Notes under the pieces: generated by a model
Told to the model about the DNA's origin: nothing
Database searches by the model: none
Seen by the model: the letters and a program-made list of their open reading frames with translations, nothing else
In this document: positions 44,297-53,090 of the stretch, piece by piece
How positions within the stretch are numbered: the stretch's first letter is position 1
Layout of the letters: every line of letters begins with the position of its first letter
NCBI GenBank assembly: GCA_913043145.1
Contig: CAJWLP010000007.1
Span: 1-56,353 of the forward strand
DNA length: 56,353 nt
Reading direction: 5' to 3'
Source of the DNA: an uncultured Bacteroidota bacterium
GTDB taxonomy: Bacteria > Bacteroidota > Bacteroidia > NS11-12g > UBA9320
Made by a program: the position numbers and the translations under genes

Positions 44297-44312
44297 CATT
44301 TTGTAATAGAAT

Positions 44313-45632
44313 ATGTTTGATAGTTTATCAAGTCGTTTAGATCATGCATTTAAAACCTTAAAGGGCCACTCAAAACTTACTGAGCTAAATATTGCTGAGT
44401 CAGTTAAAGAAATTCGTAGAGCATTGGTAGATGCTGATGTAAGTTATAAAATAGCAAAAGATTTTACTAATAAAATCAAAAAAGAGGCAATCGGTCAGAA
44501 TGTAATAACAAGTGTTTCTCCAGGTCAATTAATGACTAAAATAGTTAACGATGAACTTAAAGAGTTATTAGGTGGCGAAACCAGACCAATTGATTTATCT
44601 GCGAATCCCTCTGTAATTCTTATTGCAGGACTTCAAGGATCTGGTAAAACTACATTCTCTGGTAAATTATCTGCTCATCTAAAGAGTAAAGGAAAGAATC
44701 CGCTTTTAGTCGCTTGTGATGTGTATAGACCCGCAGCAATTAATCAAATTAAAGTTCTAGGAGAACAAGTTGGAGTTAACGTTTTTGCAAATGAAGAGAG
44801 TAAAAATCCTTTAGAAATAGCCAAAGAGGCCGTTAAGTTTGCCAAAGTTCATCAACATAATGTCGTTATAGTTGATACTGCTGGTCGATTGAGTATTGAC
44901 GAGGCTATGATGAATGAGATAGGAAGTCTAAAAAATGAGCTTACCCCACAAGAAATTCTATTTGTTGTAGATTCTATGACGGGACAAGATGCAGTTAATA
45001 CAGCTAAAGCATTCAATGATAAGCTTGATTTTAACGGAGTAGTCCTTACCAAATTAGATGGTGATACCCGAGGTGGAGCGGCCATATCAATAAAGTCTGT
45101 TGTAAACAAACCTATTAAGTTTGTCAGTACAGGTGAAAAAATGGAGGCTTTAGATGTTTTCCATCCAGATCGAATGGCTAACAGAATTCTTGGGATGGGT
45201 GATATTGTTTCATTTGTAGAAAAAGCACAAGAAAATTTTGATCAAGCTGAAGCTGCTGCACTTCAAAAGAAGATGCGTAAAAATCAATTTGATTTTGATG
45301 ACTTTTTAAAGCAACTTAATCAAATTAAGAAAATGGGAAATATTAAAGATTTGATGGGTATGATACCAGGTGTAGGAAAAGCTATTAAGAATGTTGATAT
45401 CAATGATGACAGTTTTAAAGGGGTAGAGGCAATTATCCAGAGTATGACAAACTTCGAAAGACAAAATCCAAGTGTACTTGACGGTAGTAGAAAAAAGAGA
45501 ATTGCTCTAGGAAGTGGAACTTCAACAGCTGAGGTCAACAAGTTGGTAAAGCAATTTGATGAAATGCGAAAAATGATGAAAGCAATGAATAAGAAAGGGC
45601 TTCGAGGTGGAGCCAATTTATTTAAAAGATAG
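44313..45632 (+). CDS. ffh: Signal recognition particle protein Ffh
   Basis: GTPase that binds signal peptides and the SRP RNA and docks to FtsY. The 439-residue protein has the N domain (RLDHAFKTLKGHSKLTELNI), the G domain with GLQGSGKTTFSGKLS (about 108-122), DVYRPAAINQIKVLG, DTAGRLS and TKLDGDTRGGAA, and the Met-rich M domain with GMGDIVSFVEKAQ and LGSGTSTAEVNKLVKQFDEM. Length is typical. Its stop codon overlaps the GTG start of pdxH by one base. Confidence 0.97.
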   Translation: MFDSLSSRLDHAFKTLKGHSKLTELNIAESVKEIRRALVDADVSYKIAKDFTNKIKKEAIGQNVITSVSPGQLMTKIVNDELKELLGGETRPIDLSANPSVILIAGLQGSGKTTFSGKLSAHLKSKGKNPLLVACDVYRPAAINQIKVLGEQVGVNVFANEESKNPLEIAKEAVKFAKVHQHNVVIVDTAGRLSIDEAMMNEIGSLKNELTPQEILFVVDSMTGQDAVNTAKAFNDKLDFNGVVLTKLDGDTRGGAAISIKSVVNKPIKFVSTGEKMEALDVFHPDRMANRILGMGDIVSFVEKAQENFDQAEAAALQKKMRKNQFDFDDFLKQLNQIKKMGNIKDLMGMIPGVGKAIKNVDINDDSFKGVEAIIQSMTNFERQNPSVLDGSRKKRIALGSGTSTAEVNKLVKQFDEMRKMMKAMNKKGLRGGANLFKR

Positions 45633-46258
45633 TGAAAGACCTTAGACAAGATTATATCAAAGGAGAACTTATTGAAGATAATATATCTCATGACCCATTT
45701 ACACAGTTTAGACGTTGGTTTACAGATGCGTTAAATTCGAAAATATTGGAGCCTAATGTTATGATATTGTCATCAATAGATGGCTATAAACCAGATAGTA
45801 GAATAGTACTCTTGAAAGATTTAAGAAAAGATGAGTTTGTCTTTTTTACCAATTATAATAGTCACAAGGGGCAACAACTGAAAAATAATCCGAACTGCTC
45901 ACTTTTATTTCCTTGGGTTGAACTCGAACGACAGGTAATTGTCAGAGGTAAAGCAACAATAATTTCCTCTGAGGAGTCAGAGAATTACTTTAAATCTAGA
46001 CCAATAACAAGCCAGATAGGTGCATGGGCATCAAGTCAAAGTAGACCAATCAAATCTAGATTAGATTTAGATAATCAGTTAAAGGAGGCTGAACAAAACT
46101 TTAAGTCAAATCCATTGAATAGACCTCCCCATTGGGGTGGATTTGCTGTAGCTCCTTATCAAATTGAATTCTGGCAGGGAAGACCCAATCGTTTACACGA
46201 TAGAATACTATTTACTCTTGAGAACAAATCGTGGGCTGTATCAAGACTTCAGCCATAG
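45632..46258 (+). CDS. pdxH: Pyridoxamine 5'-phosphate oxidase
   Basis: FMN-dependent oxidation of pyridoxamine or pyridoxine phosphate to pyridoxal phosphate. The 208-residue protein begins at GTG 45632 (TAGTG overlap with ffh). Family motifs are LRQDYIKGEL, DPFTQFRRWF, DSRIVLLKDLRKDEFVFFTNY (about residues 48-68), NSHKGQQL, WVELERQVIVRG, SQIGAWASSQS, and the C-terminal EFWQGRPNRLHDRI, with the Arg and His that bind PLP. Complete and normal length. Confidence 0.96.
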   Translation: MKDLRQDYIKGELIEDNISHDPFTQFRRWFTDALNSKILEPNVMILSSIDGYKPDSRIVLLKDLRKDEFVFFTNYNSHKGQQLKNNPNCSLLFPWVELERQVIVRGKATIISSEESENYFKSRPITSQIGAWASSQSRPIKSRLDLDNQLKEAEQNFKSNPLNRPPHWGGFAVAPYQIEFWQGRPNRLHDRILFTLENKSWAVSRLQP

Positions 46259-46300
46259 TAATTGTATTGAAAAATCATTTTTATGTCAAAGTATTGGTTC

Positions 46301-46334
46301 TTGATTACAATAAGAACTTAAAAAATTAAATTTG
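46301..46334 (+). promoter_or_regulatory. Candidate promoter before the membrane-anchored barrel gene
   Basis: TTG at 46301-46303 and TAAATTTG at 46327-46334, spaced by 23 bases, slightly longer than usual. The -7 element contains the TTG that could be read as a start codon at 46332. Transcription would begin near 46340, ten bases before ATG 46350. Confidence 0.45.
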
Positions 46335-46349
46335 TTTAATTTTATTGAA

Positions 46350-47576
46350 ATGGGTCAAGAAATCAATGGCAATAACAATAACTCAACTTGGATGAGTTTA
46401 CTATTAGTCCCAGCTATTACCATTGGTTTGAGTTTATTAGGTTATCAGTCTTATGTATGGATTACTGGAAAATCTTTCAAAGGTTTTAGTATGGATATTG
46501 GTAGGTTATGGTCCTCAGATGAAATAGTTCAGAAAGACAATATAAAAGAAGTATCATACTCAAATGTCATCCGGGCACAAGATTCGTCTTCAATACTTAA
46601 TGAAAGAAGTGATGAATTGATAATTCCCATATTGAAATCAAGAAAAAAAGAAGTAATTGAAGAGGTATTTGAGCAAGAAATTAAGTCAACTTCCTCCAAG
46701 TTTAAAACAATTGTAAACACTCTTGATAGAATCGATCATATTGATATAAATTCACTCATTAGCAATAATTTACATTCTAAATATATTCACAGGTTAAAAA
46801 GTGAAAGCTTGATCTCACCAGACATGGTCCCAAAAAAGGGAAAAATTTATTGGGGTATTAACTTTTCTCCTTCATACAGCTACAGAACATTTAACATCGA
46901 TGCAAGTAAGGTTAATGGTATAGCTGAGGAACAGAATCGAGTTTACACCACAGGTGGATTAACAGAAGAAAAAAGAAATTCGCTAGATAAAGCTATTACT
47001 TCATACTCTTTTGGCATAGACATTGGTAAGCAAATTAATGATAAATTTAGTATTTACTCAGGTTTACACATTTCGGGCTATGGTGAACAAATTCTTGTAA
47101 CCTCAATTGATGAGAATAATCCCAATTATTGTTATGCTGAATTTCACGATAGGCAACCCACTTATTGTTCAATAGAAATAGATGAAAATACTAACAACAT
47201 ACCTTTTACAAATCGTTATAAATATTTTGAGATTCCATTTGGTGCTCGGTATACTATATCAAAATTTGACAAGGCTAAAATTTCTTTAGATCTTGGTGCA
47301 TATTATCAAAAAGTATATCAAGTAAACGCATTGTTGTATGATTTTGATACAGATTATTATTACTGGTTTAATGATGAGGATGATGTCATAAATGATAGTG
47401 GAATAGGAGTTAGTATGGGTATAGGCCTAATCCAAAATCTCACAGAACGCATTGAACTTACCTTTAACCCTCATTTTAAATTCAATCTAAGTTCTACTTT
47501 TTCAGATTCTTATTCAGTTGAACAAAATCAGTACTCAACAGGTGTTCGTGTAGGTGTTAGGCAACAAATTTTCTGA
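46350..47576 (+). CDS. Membrane-anchored protein with C-terminal outer-membrane-type beta-barrel, unknown function
   Basis: From ATG 46350 the product has 408 residues. A short polar N-terminus precedes one hydrophobic helix (about 13-35, MSLLLVPAITIGLSLLGYQS), with no signal-peptidase site. A charged linker of about 110 residues follows, then a region of alternating strands (about 165-408) starting GKIYWGINFSPSYSY and ending GVRVGVRQQIF with a terminal Phe, as in barrel proteins of the OmpA/PorT type. Such a layout could span from inner to outer membrane. It is flanked by pdxH and a thiolase, neither informative. The alternative TTG at 46332 overlaps a promoter element. Confidence 0.68.
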   Translation: MGQEINGNNNNSTWMSLLLVPAITIGLSLLGYQSYVWITGKSFKGFSMDIGRLWSSDEIVQKDNIKEVSYSNVIRAQDSSSILNERSDELIIPILKSRKKEVIEEVFEQEIKSTSSKFKTIVNTLDRIDHIDINSLISNNLHSKYIHRLKSESLISPDMVPKKGKIYWGINFSPSYSYRTFNIDASKVNGIAEEQNRVYTTGGLTEEKRNSLDKAITSYSFGIDIGKQINDKFSIYSGLHISGYGEQILVTSIDENNPNYCYAEFHDRQPTYCSIEIDENTNNIPFTNRYKYFEIPFGARYTISKFDKAKISLDLGAYYQKVYQVNALLYDFDTDYYYWFNDEDDVINDSGIGVSMGIGLIQNLTERIELTFNPHFKFNLSSTFSDSYSVEQNQYSTGVRVGVRQQIF

Positions 47577-47611
47577 TTCTATTCGGTAATTCATTTATTT
47601 TCGCGACTAAT

Positions 47612-48790
47612 ATGAATCGAGTATATATAGTAGCAGCAGTTAGAACTCCCATGGGTAGTTTTAATGGCATGTTAAGAAGTGTTTCTGCACCAAAATTGGG
47701 TGCAACAGCAATCAAGGGAGCGATTTCTAAATCAGGTATAAATTCATCTGATATTGATGAGGTTTATTTTGGAAATGTATTGCAAGCTGGTGTTGGACAG
47801 GCTCCAGCGAGACAAGCTGCAATATTAGCTGGTTTGCCAGAGTCTACTCCATGTACAACTGTCAATAAAGTATGTGCTAGTGGAATGAAATCCATTGCAT
47901 TAGGTGCTTCTTCAATTATGCTGGGTCATAATGAAATTATTGCGGCTGGTGGTATGGAAAATATGAGTCAAGTTCCGCATTACATCCCAAACTCTAGGAT
48001 GGGACATAAATATGGAGATTTTAAAGCCATTGATGGTCTTGCATATGATGGTCTCCGAGACGTTTATAATCAGTATATGATGGGAACTGCTGCTGATCTT
48101 ACAGCTAAGAAATATAATATCACTAGGGAGGAACAAGATAATTTTGCTGTTAACTCATACAAGCAAACTGCAGAATCATGGGATTCAGGTAAGTTCACTG
48201 AAGAAGTTGTTCCTGTGCCCATTCCACAAAGAAAAGGCGATCCTATAATAATGATTGAGGATGAAGAATATAAAAATGTAAATTTTGACAAAATTCCAAA
48301 ACTAAGGCCTGTATTTGACAAAGAGGGAACAGTTACAGCTGCCAATGCAAGTACAATCAATGATGGTGCCGCCTGTATTATTCTTGCTAGTGAGAAAAAG
48401 GTAAAGGAGTTAGGACTAAAACCAATGGCTGAAGTTTTGTCTTTTGCTGATGCAGCTCATCAACCAGAGTTATTTACTACTGCTCCTTCTGTTGCTCTGC
48501 CTATCGCACTTGAACGAGCTGGGTGTTCAATAGATGAGGTAGATGCTTTTGAACTAAATGAAGCATTTTCAGTAGTTGGATTAGTCAATAATAAATTATT
48601 AAATCTAGATCCCTCTAAGGTTAATATTAATGGAGGAGCTGTATCCATGGGACATCCTTTAGGTGCTTCTGGTGCAAGAATTGTTGTTACATTATTACAT
48701 GTGCTCAAACAAAACAATGGAGACATAGGAGCCGCTGCTATTTGTAATGGTGGTGGTGGTGCAAGTGCTATGGTCATCAAGAATATTTAA
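47612..48790 (+). CDS. Acetyl-CoA C-acyltransferase (thiolase)
   Basis: Thiolytic cleavage of 3-ketoacyl-CoA in fatty acid oxidation, or acetoacetyl-CoA formation. The 392-residue enzyme has the nucleophile Cys88 in VNKVCASGMKS, VAAGGMENMSQVPHY-type loop near 110-125, ELNEAFSVVG (about 312-321), NINGGAVSMGHPLGASGARI with the active His (about 348), and the second Cys in CNGGGGAS (about 378). Chain-length preference cannot be told. A TATTTTCG sequence lies 9 bases before the ATG. Confidence 0.94.
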   Translation: MNRVYIVAAVRTPMGSFNGMLRSVSAPKLGATAIKGAISKSGINSSDIDEVYFGNVLQAGVGQAPARQAAILAGLPESTPCTTVNKVCASGMKSIALGASSIMLGHNEIIAAGGMENMSQVPHYIPNSRMGHKYGDFKAIDGLAYDGLRDVYNQYMMGTAADLTAKKYNITREEQDNFAVNSYKQTAESWDSGKFTEEVVPVPIPQRKGDPIIMIEDEEYKNVNFDKIPKLRPVFDKEGTVTAANASTINDGAACIILASEKKVKELGLKPMAEVLSFADAAHQPELFTTAPSVALPIALERAGCSIDEVDAFELNEAFSVVGLVNNKLLNLDPSKVNINGGAVSMGHPLGASGARIVVTLLHVLKQNNGDIGAAAICNGGGGASAMVIKNI

Positions 48791-48809
48791 AAACTACACT
48801 AAATCAAGT

Positions 48810-48817
48810 TAATTTTG
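48810..48817 (+). promoter_or_regulatory. Candidate -7 element for the secreted protein at 48833
   Basis: TAATTTTG fits TAnnTTTG and its last three bases are the TTG that could be taken as a start at 48815. Transcription would begin near 48823, ten bases before ATG 48833. No -33 TTG is evident. Confidence 0.4.
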
Positions 48818-48832
48818 AGTTCTAATATCGTG

Positions 48833-49717
48833 ATGAAGTCTTATTTAGGTTTATTTTTTACGACTTTGTTCTTGTCAACCTTTTCGAGTTTTGGACAACG
48901 AGTACAAGTTGGAAAGTCTGATTCTACATACATTGATTCGATCAGAAATTATGAGTACCAATTAGAGGGACTGAGCTATAATATAATTAATGGGTCTGAT
49001 AAGGTTGAACGTATAACTAGTTGTTACTATTTTATTGAAACCCTCAAAAATACACTACAAATACCCAATTCATTTGATTACGAATTTGATTTATTGAAAA
49101 CGGTTTCGAGTATTCGTTCAGATGATGGTACGTTCAGAATTTTTACATGGAACCTCCTCTTGGATAGTGGAAAATACATGTATTTTGGTGCCATTCAGAT
49201 GAACAATCCTGATAGCCTTGAATTATATGGGCTATATGACAGTTCAGATTATAACAAGGATATTTTCTATGGCCAATTTGATAATCGGCATTGGATGGGA
49301 GCTCTTGTTTATCAAGTTTATCATTACCGATGGAAAAAACAAGACTATTACATTACTTTCGGGTGGGATGGTCAAGATGATAAAACCAATCGAAAGATTA
49401 TCGATGTATTATGGTTTAATGAAGAGGGACAGCCCAATTTTGGTGAAGAGATTTTTGACTTTGATGGAGATTTACAGTCGAGGATAATTTTTGATTTTAA
49501 TGATCGTGCTGCAATGTTATGTAGATATGATGACTTTGAGGATGCAATTGTATTCTCTAATTTAGTTCCCATTAACCCAATTATGAAAGGTATTTATCAA
49601 AATTATGTCCCAGATGGTACATATGATTATCTCAAATTTGAGAAAGGAATCTGGCGGCGGTATAAGATGATATTTGATGATCGAAAAAAAAATGGAACCA
49701 ATTTAAGAAAACTTTGA
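48833..49717 (+). CDS. Secreted protein of unknown function
   Basis: From ATG 48833 the product has 294 residues and a clear signal peptide (MKSYLGLFFTTLFLSTFSSFGQ). The mature part is rich in aromatic and acidic residues. It contains DSGKYMYFGAIQMNNPDSLELY, HWMGALVYQVYHYRWKKQDYY and WDGQDDKTNRKIIDVLWF in separate strands, and ends in a basic RRYKMIFDDRKKNGTNLR. No named domain is recognised; proteins of this look are found in marine flavobacteria. It may belong to no transcript with its neighbours: thiolase is upstream, and it converges on the DUF2279 gene with one base between stop codons. Confidence 0.68.
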   Translation: MKSYLGLFFTTLFLSTFSSFGQRVQVGKSDSTYIDSIRNYEYQLEGLSYNIINGSDKVERITSCYYFIETLKNTLQIPNSFDYEFDLLKTVSSIRSDDGTFRIFTWNLLLDSGKYMYFGAIQMNNPDSLELYGLYDSSDYNKDIFYGQFDNRHWMGALVYQVYHYRWKKQDYYITFGWDGQDDKTNRKIIDVLWFNEEGQPNFGEEIFDFDGDLQSRIIFDFNDRAAMLCRYDDFEDAIVFSNLVPINPIMKGIYQNYVPDGTYDYLKFEKGIWRRYKMIFDDRKKNGTNLRKL

Positions 49718-49718
49718 T

Positions 49719-50642
49719 CTAAAATTTAATCCAATGTCCCTCTAATCCACTTTCGGTATTGTATTCTATAGTTGGCATTGGAAATTTGAGGCTGTTTAAA
49801 ATTATCAATAGCGACTTAACAACCTTGTTTTTTGATTGTATTCTCGATAAATCTATGTCGGGAGATAAATAAAATTGTCTTTTTCGATGAATACTTGTGT
49901 AATCATAAACCAATCCATCGCGACGAAAAATATTATTATTACCACCTATCATTCCATCAGCTCCATAACCAATTGCTATGTTAAGCCAACTGGGCCAATT
50001 AGTCTCAGAAATAAAAGATTTAACATTGCAACTAAGCCAATAAGTCTGTCCATTATAGTCTTTGATAAGTTGTTCTATATGGCTTTTTCCCAATACCTCA
50101 GGGCGATATTTGGGGTAGTTGGAAGAAGTATAAGAATATTTTATAATACATCGTTGTTCATCCCAAAAATAACTTTGGGACATTGCTAATCCTGCTCCAA
50201 TTATGTTAGCTGTCATATCGCCTGGACTAGCTCCCCATTCCTTAGAAAATCCGTCAAGTATTTCTACTCCAGTTTGAATAAATAAACCATAAGCACCACC
50301 AATTAAAGAATATTCCTTTTTGGAATAACCAGCCCATTTCATCATCTCAATTCCTGCTAATCCTTCATAATAACAAGCATATAAATGACCAACTTTATCC
50401 ATCTGAAGCCATTGATTGTTATCATTGAATAAATGAAACTTTGATCTTGGATAGTCCTTGTACCACAATTCGTTAAGACCAACCATAAGTGAACTGTAGG
50501 CAAGTGAATTAGCAACTATTATAAATTTTTTACGTTGCTGAAATTTCAATGAATCTTGTGCATTACTTGAATCAATGAACAACAAGCACATAAGTGGGAT
50601 GATAGATAATCTAAGCCAGTATGGTCTCTTTTGTGGCATCAA
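49719..50642 (-). CDS. DUF2279 family protein
   Basis: The 307-residue protein has a signal peptide ending near SSNAQD (residue 30). A DUF2279-type core (about residues 78-165) holds QMDKVGHLYACYYEGLAGIEMMKWAG and IGGAYGLFIQTGVEILDGFSKEWGASPGDM in pieces, with conserved His, Glu and Asp residues, and a hydrophobic following helix. It may be associated with the outer membrane. Function is unknown. Its start overlaps the phosphohexomutase end by 32 bases. Confidence 0.82.
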   Translation of the reverse strand: MMPQKRPYWLRLSIIPLMCLLFIDSSNAQDSLKFQQRKKFIIVANSLAYSSLMVGLNELWYKDYPRSKFHLFNDNNQWLQMDKVGHLYACYYEGLAGIEMMKWAGYSKKEYSLIGGAYGLFIQTGVEILDGFSKEWGASPGDMTANIIGAGLAMSQSYFWDEQRCIIKYSYTSSNYPKYRPEVLGKSHIEQLIKDYNGQTYWLSCNVKSFISETNWPSWLNIAIGYGADGMIGGNNNIFRRDGLVYDYTSIHRKRQFYLSPDIDLSRIQSKNKVVKSLLIILNSLKFPMPTIEYNTESGLEGHWIKF

Positions 50643-52008
50643 GAATTTGTATCACTTCATTTACATTATCTGCTTGTGCATATACTCTAAGGACTGGCTC
50701 TGTTCCACTTGGTCGAATCATTACCCAATTATCTTCATTAAGTAAAAATTTATATCCATCAATATCCTCATGACCAGTTACTGGGTAATTACCAAATTGG
50801 CTGTAAGATTTCTCTTTACATTGATTAATTATATCCAGTTTTTGACTTTCTGGTACATGTAAGTCATACCGATCCATAGCAAAAGAACCAGTTATTTGAT
50901 ATACTTCTTGAATCAAGGTATTTAATGATTTTCCAGTATTCGCCATATATTCCCATAGAATAAGTCCCATCCAAATACCATCTCTTTCGGGTATATGTGA
51001 GCTTACGGCTATCCCTCCACTTTCTTCACCTCCCAATAGCGTAGGGTTAGAAATCATCTCTTCACAGATATACTTGAAGCCTATTTTGGTAACGTGGTGT
51101 TCAAGACCATAATGATCACAAATTGATTTTATCTTGGAGGTACAACTAAAGCTAGTATATACATTCCCTTTTTCTTGTTTGAATTCAACGAGGTATCGAA
51201 TTAAAAGTAAAATGATGTGGTGGGAGTCCACAAATTTCCCATTTTCATCAAATAATCCAATTCGATCTGCATCTCCGTCAGTTGCTAGACCACTAGAAAT
51301 GTCTGTTTCAGAGATAAGCTTTGAAAATGCTTTTAGATTTCTTGCAATAGGTTCAGGAGCTTGACCTTCAAAACTTGGATTATGTTCTGCATGAAGAAGT
51401 ATTGAGTTTGGGATTAGTCGTCTAATTATATTTTGTCCAGCACCATACATTGCATCGTAGCCAAATTTTAAACCACATGAGTTAATTTTCTCTATATCAA
51501 AGTGTTTTTTGACATGATCAATATATTCTTGTTCCATATCAATCATTTGAACTAAATCGTGTTTTTTTAATTCATCAAATGGGATAATTTCAGGTGTGAA
51601 TTCTTTTGGAATTTTAGCCTCAACAGCATTGATTTCTGATTGAATGGCTGGTCCACCATAATGAGCTTTTATTTTAAATCCGTTGTATGAAGGGGGATTA
51701 TGACTGGCGGTAATTACGATCCCAGTAAAGGCGTTATGCTTCAAAGTGGAAAGTGATACCATTGGGGTTGAAACAAAAGAATCTGATGTATAAACGGTTA
51801 TACCTTCACTAATGAATATTGAAATAGTTGTTTCAGAAAATAATTTCCCTCCAAATCTACAGTCAAATCCAACAACAGCAGAGTGGTTATCTGTATTTTC
51901 TTTTATCCATAATGCAGTTGCATATGCTACACGAGCAACATTGTCTGTTGTGAATTCTTTAGCGATAATAGCTCGCCATCCGTCAGTTCCAAATTTAATT
52001 GATGTCAT
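50611..52008 (-). CDS. Phosphoglucomutase/phosphomannomutase (alpha-D-phosphohexomutase)
   Basis: Interconverts hexose 1- and 6-phosphates, supplying nucleotide-sugar precursors such as those used by the polysaccharide locus. The 465-residue enzyme has the phosphoserine loop TASHNPPSYNGFK (Ser102), the metal loop DGDADRIGLFD (about 243-253), the sugar-binding GGEESGGIAVSSHIPERDG (about 325-343) and the phosphate-binding RPSGTEPVLRVY near the C-terminus. Sugar preference is not decided by these motifs. It starts 5 bases after the unknown lipoprotein gene. Confidence 0.95.
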   Translation of the reverse strand: MTSIKFGTDGWRAIIAKEFTTDNVARVAYATALWIKENTDNHSAVVGFDCRFGGKLFSETTISIFISEGITVYTSDSFVSTPMVSLSTLKHNAFTGIVITASHNPPSYNGFKIKAHYGGPAIQSEINAVEAKIPKEFTPEIIPFDELKKHDLVQMIDMEQEYIDHVKKHFDIEKINSCGLKFGYDAMYGAGQNIIRRLIPNSILLHAEHNPSFEGQAPEPIARNLKAFSKLISETDISSGLATDGDADRIGLFDENGKFVDSHHIILLLIRYLVEFKQEKGNVYTSFSCTSKIKSICDHYGLEHHVTKIGFKYICEEMISNPTLLGGEESGGIAVSSHIPERDGIWMGLILWEYMANTGKSLNTLIQEVYQITGSFAMDRYDLHVPESQKLDIINQCKEKSYSQFGNYPVTGHEDIDGYKFLLNEDNWVMIRPSGTEPVLRVYAQADNVNEVIQILDATKETILA

Positions 52009-52013
52009 TTTTT

Positions 52014-53090
52014 TTAGATGATTTGCAGAAGTTTTTTATACATAGCCTCAGATTTTTGTGGGGGTATGTTCTCATTATTAATTTTCTCTATGATTAAATC
52101 GAAATTTTTCTCACTCAAGTATTCAGAGATACCTTGTAAGTTGATGGATAAACCCAATTCCTCGATTTGTTGATTACTTAAACTGTAATTCTTACCATTC
52201 AGTTCTATTTTTATATTCTCAAGTTCCTGATGAGGTATGTTTTTATAAGTGCTCCATTTTTCAGTTACTCTAATTGAATTGACAGTCCATAATTTAAACA
52301 TGTCCTGAGTTTTAATAGAATCATTATTTATGTTAAGAATAACTTGCTTATTGTTATTTATACTTTTTTCTATCTCAGAATAGACGTTACTATTTTCTTC
52401 ATTATTATTGATGGATGGAGGGATAATTTTATACCTTACTCTCTTTGATGATTCAGGGGTATAGAAATCTCGCCTTACTTTCTTACTGTAACATGCCTGA
52501 TTTTTGATTAAAACTGATAACTCAGGATTTCGTTTAAAATCTAGTTTTCCAAATTGTACAACATTAAAATCAAATGATTTAGAATGTATAGCATTCCAAA
52601 AATTCATATCTGCTGGCCCTTGATAAGTTGTAGGGATTCTCATATTTTTAAGTAAGCTTATTACATCTGCTGCATCAACAAATCCGTATGATATTGGTTT
52701 GCCAGTTTTTGAATGACCAATGAATGAGAATCCTTTAACCCAAAAATCAAATTTATTTCCAATAAGTTGCCAATATTCATGAATAAATAAATCGTTATTA
52801 TCTACAAAATTTGTATTTGAGAGTTCTTCAAGATCCAGGAATTGGATTTTATTAATTAAAACTTTTTTCTTGCTAGACTGCCATATTGCGATGTCTCCAT
52901 TTTGAATTCGTTTATACAAAAGTTTGTGAAAAGATGTAATAATATTAAAACCAATAGAATCAGGTTGATCAACTTTAGATAAGTGAAGCATTACTGGTTG
53001 AATAGTATAATTAGATGGGAGACTGGATTGAGATTTACAACCCCACATACCAGCAAGAAAAAAAATGAAAAGAATTCTAAATAAATGCAT
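52014..53090 (-). CDS. Lipoprotein of unknown function
   Basis: The 358-residue product starts at ATG 53090, giving MHLFRILFIFFLAGMWGCKSQ with a lipobox (AGMWGC) and a Cys at about 18; a longer frame from 53159 would overlap the acyl-CoA dehydrogenase gene more and hide the signal. The mature protein is predicted mixed alpha/beta, with a Lys/Arg-rich stretch near 205-240 and an Asn-rich stretch near 225-260. No domain is recognised. It overlaps the preceding dehydrogenase gene by 14 bases. Position before the phosphohexomutase is not informative. Confidence 0.72.
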   Translation of the reverse strand: MHLFRILFIFFLAGMWGCKSQSSLPSNYTIQPVMLHLSKVDQPDSIGFNIITSFHKLLYKRIQNGDIAIWQSSKKKVLINKIQFLDLEELSNTNFVDNNDLFIHEYWQLIGNKFDFWVKGFSFIGHSKTGKPISYGFVDAADVISLLKNMRIPTTYQGPADMNFWNAIHSKSFDFNVVQFGKLDFKRNPELSVLIKNQACYSKKVRRDFYTPESSKRVRYKIIPPSINNNEENSNVYSEIEKSINNNKQVILNINNDSIKTQDMFKLWTVNSIRVTEKWSTYKNIPHQELENIKIELNGKNYSLSNQQIEELGLSINLQGISEYLSEKNFDLIIEKINNENIPPQKSEAMYKKLLQII

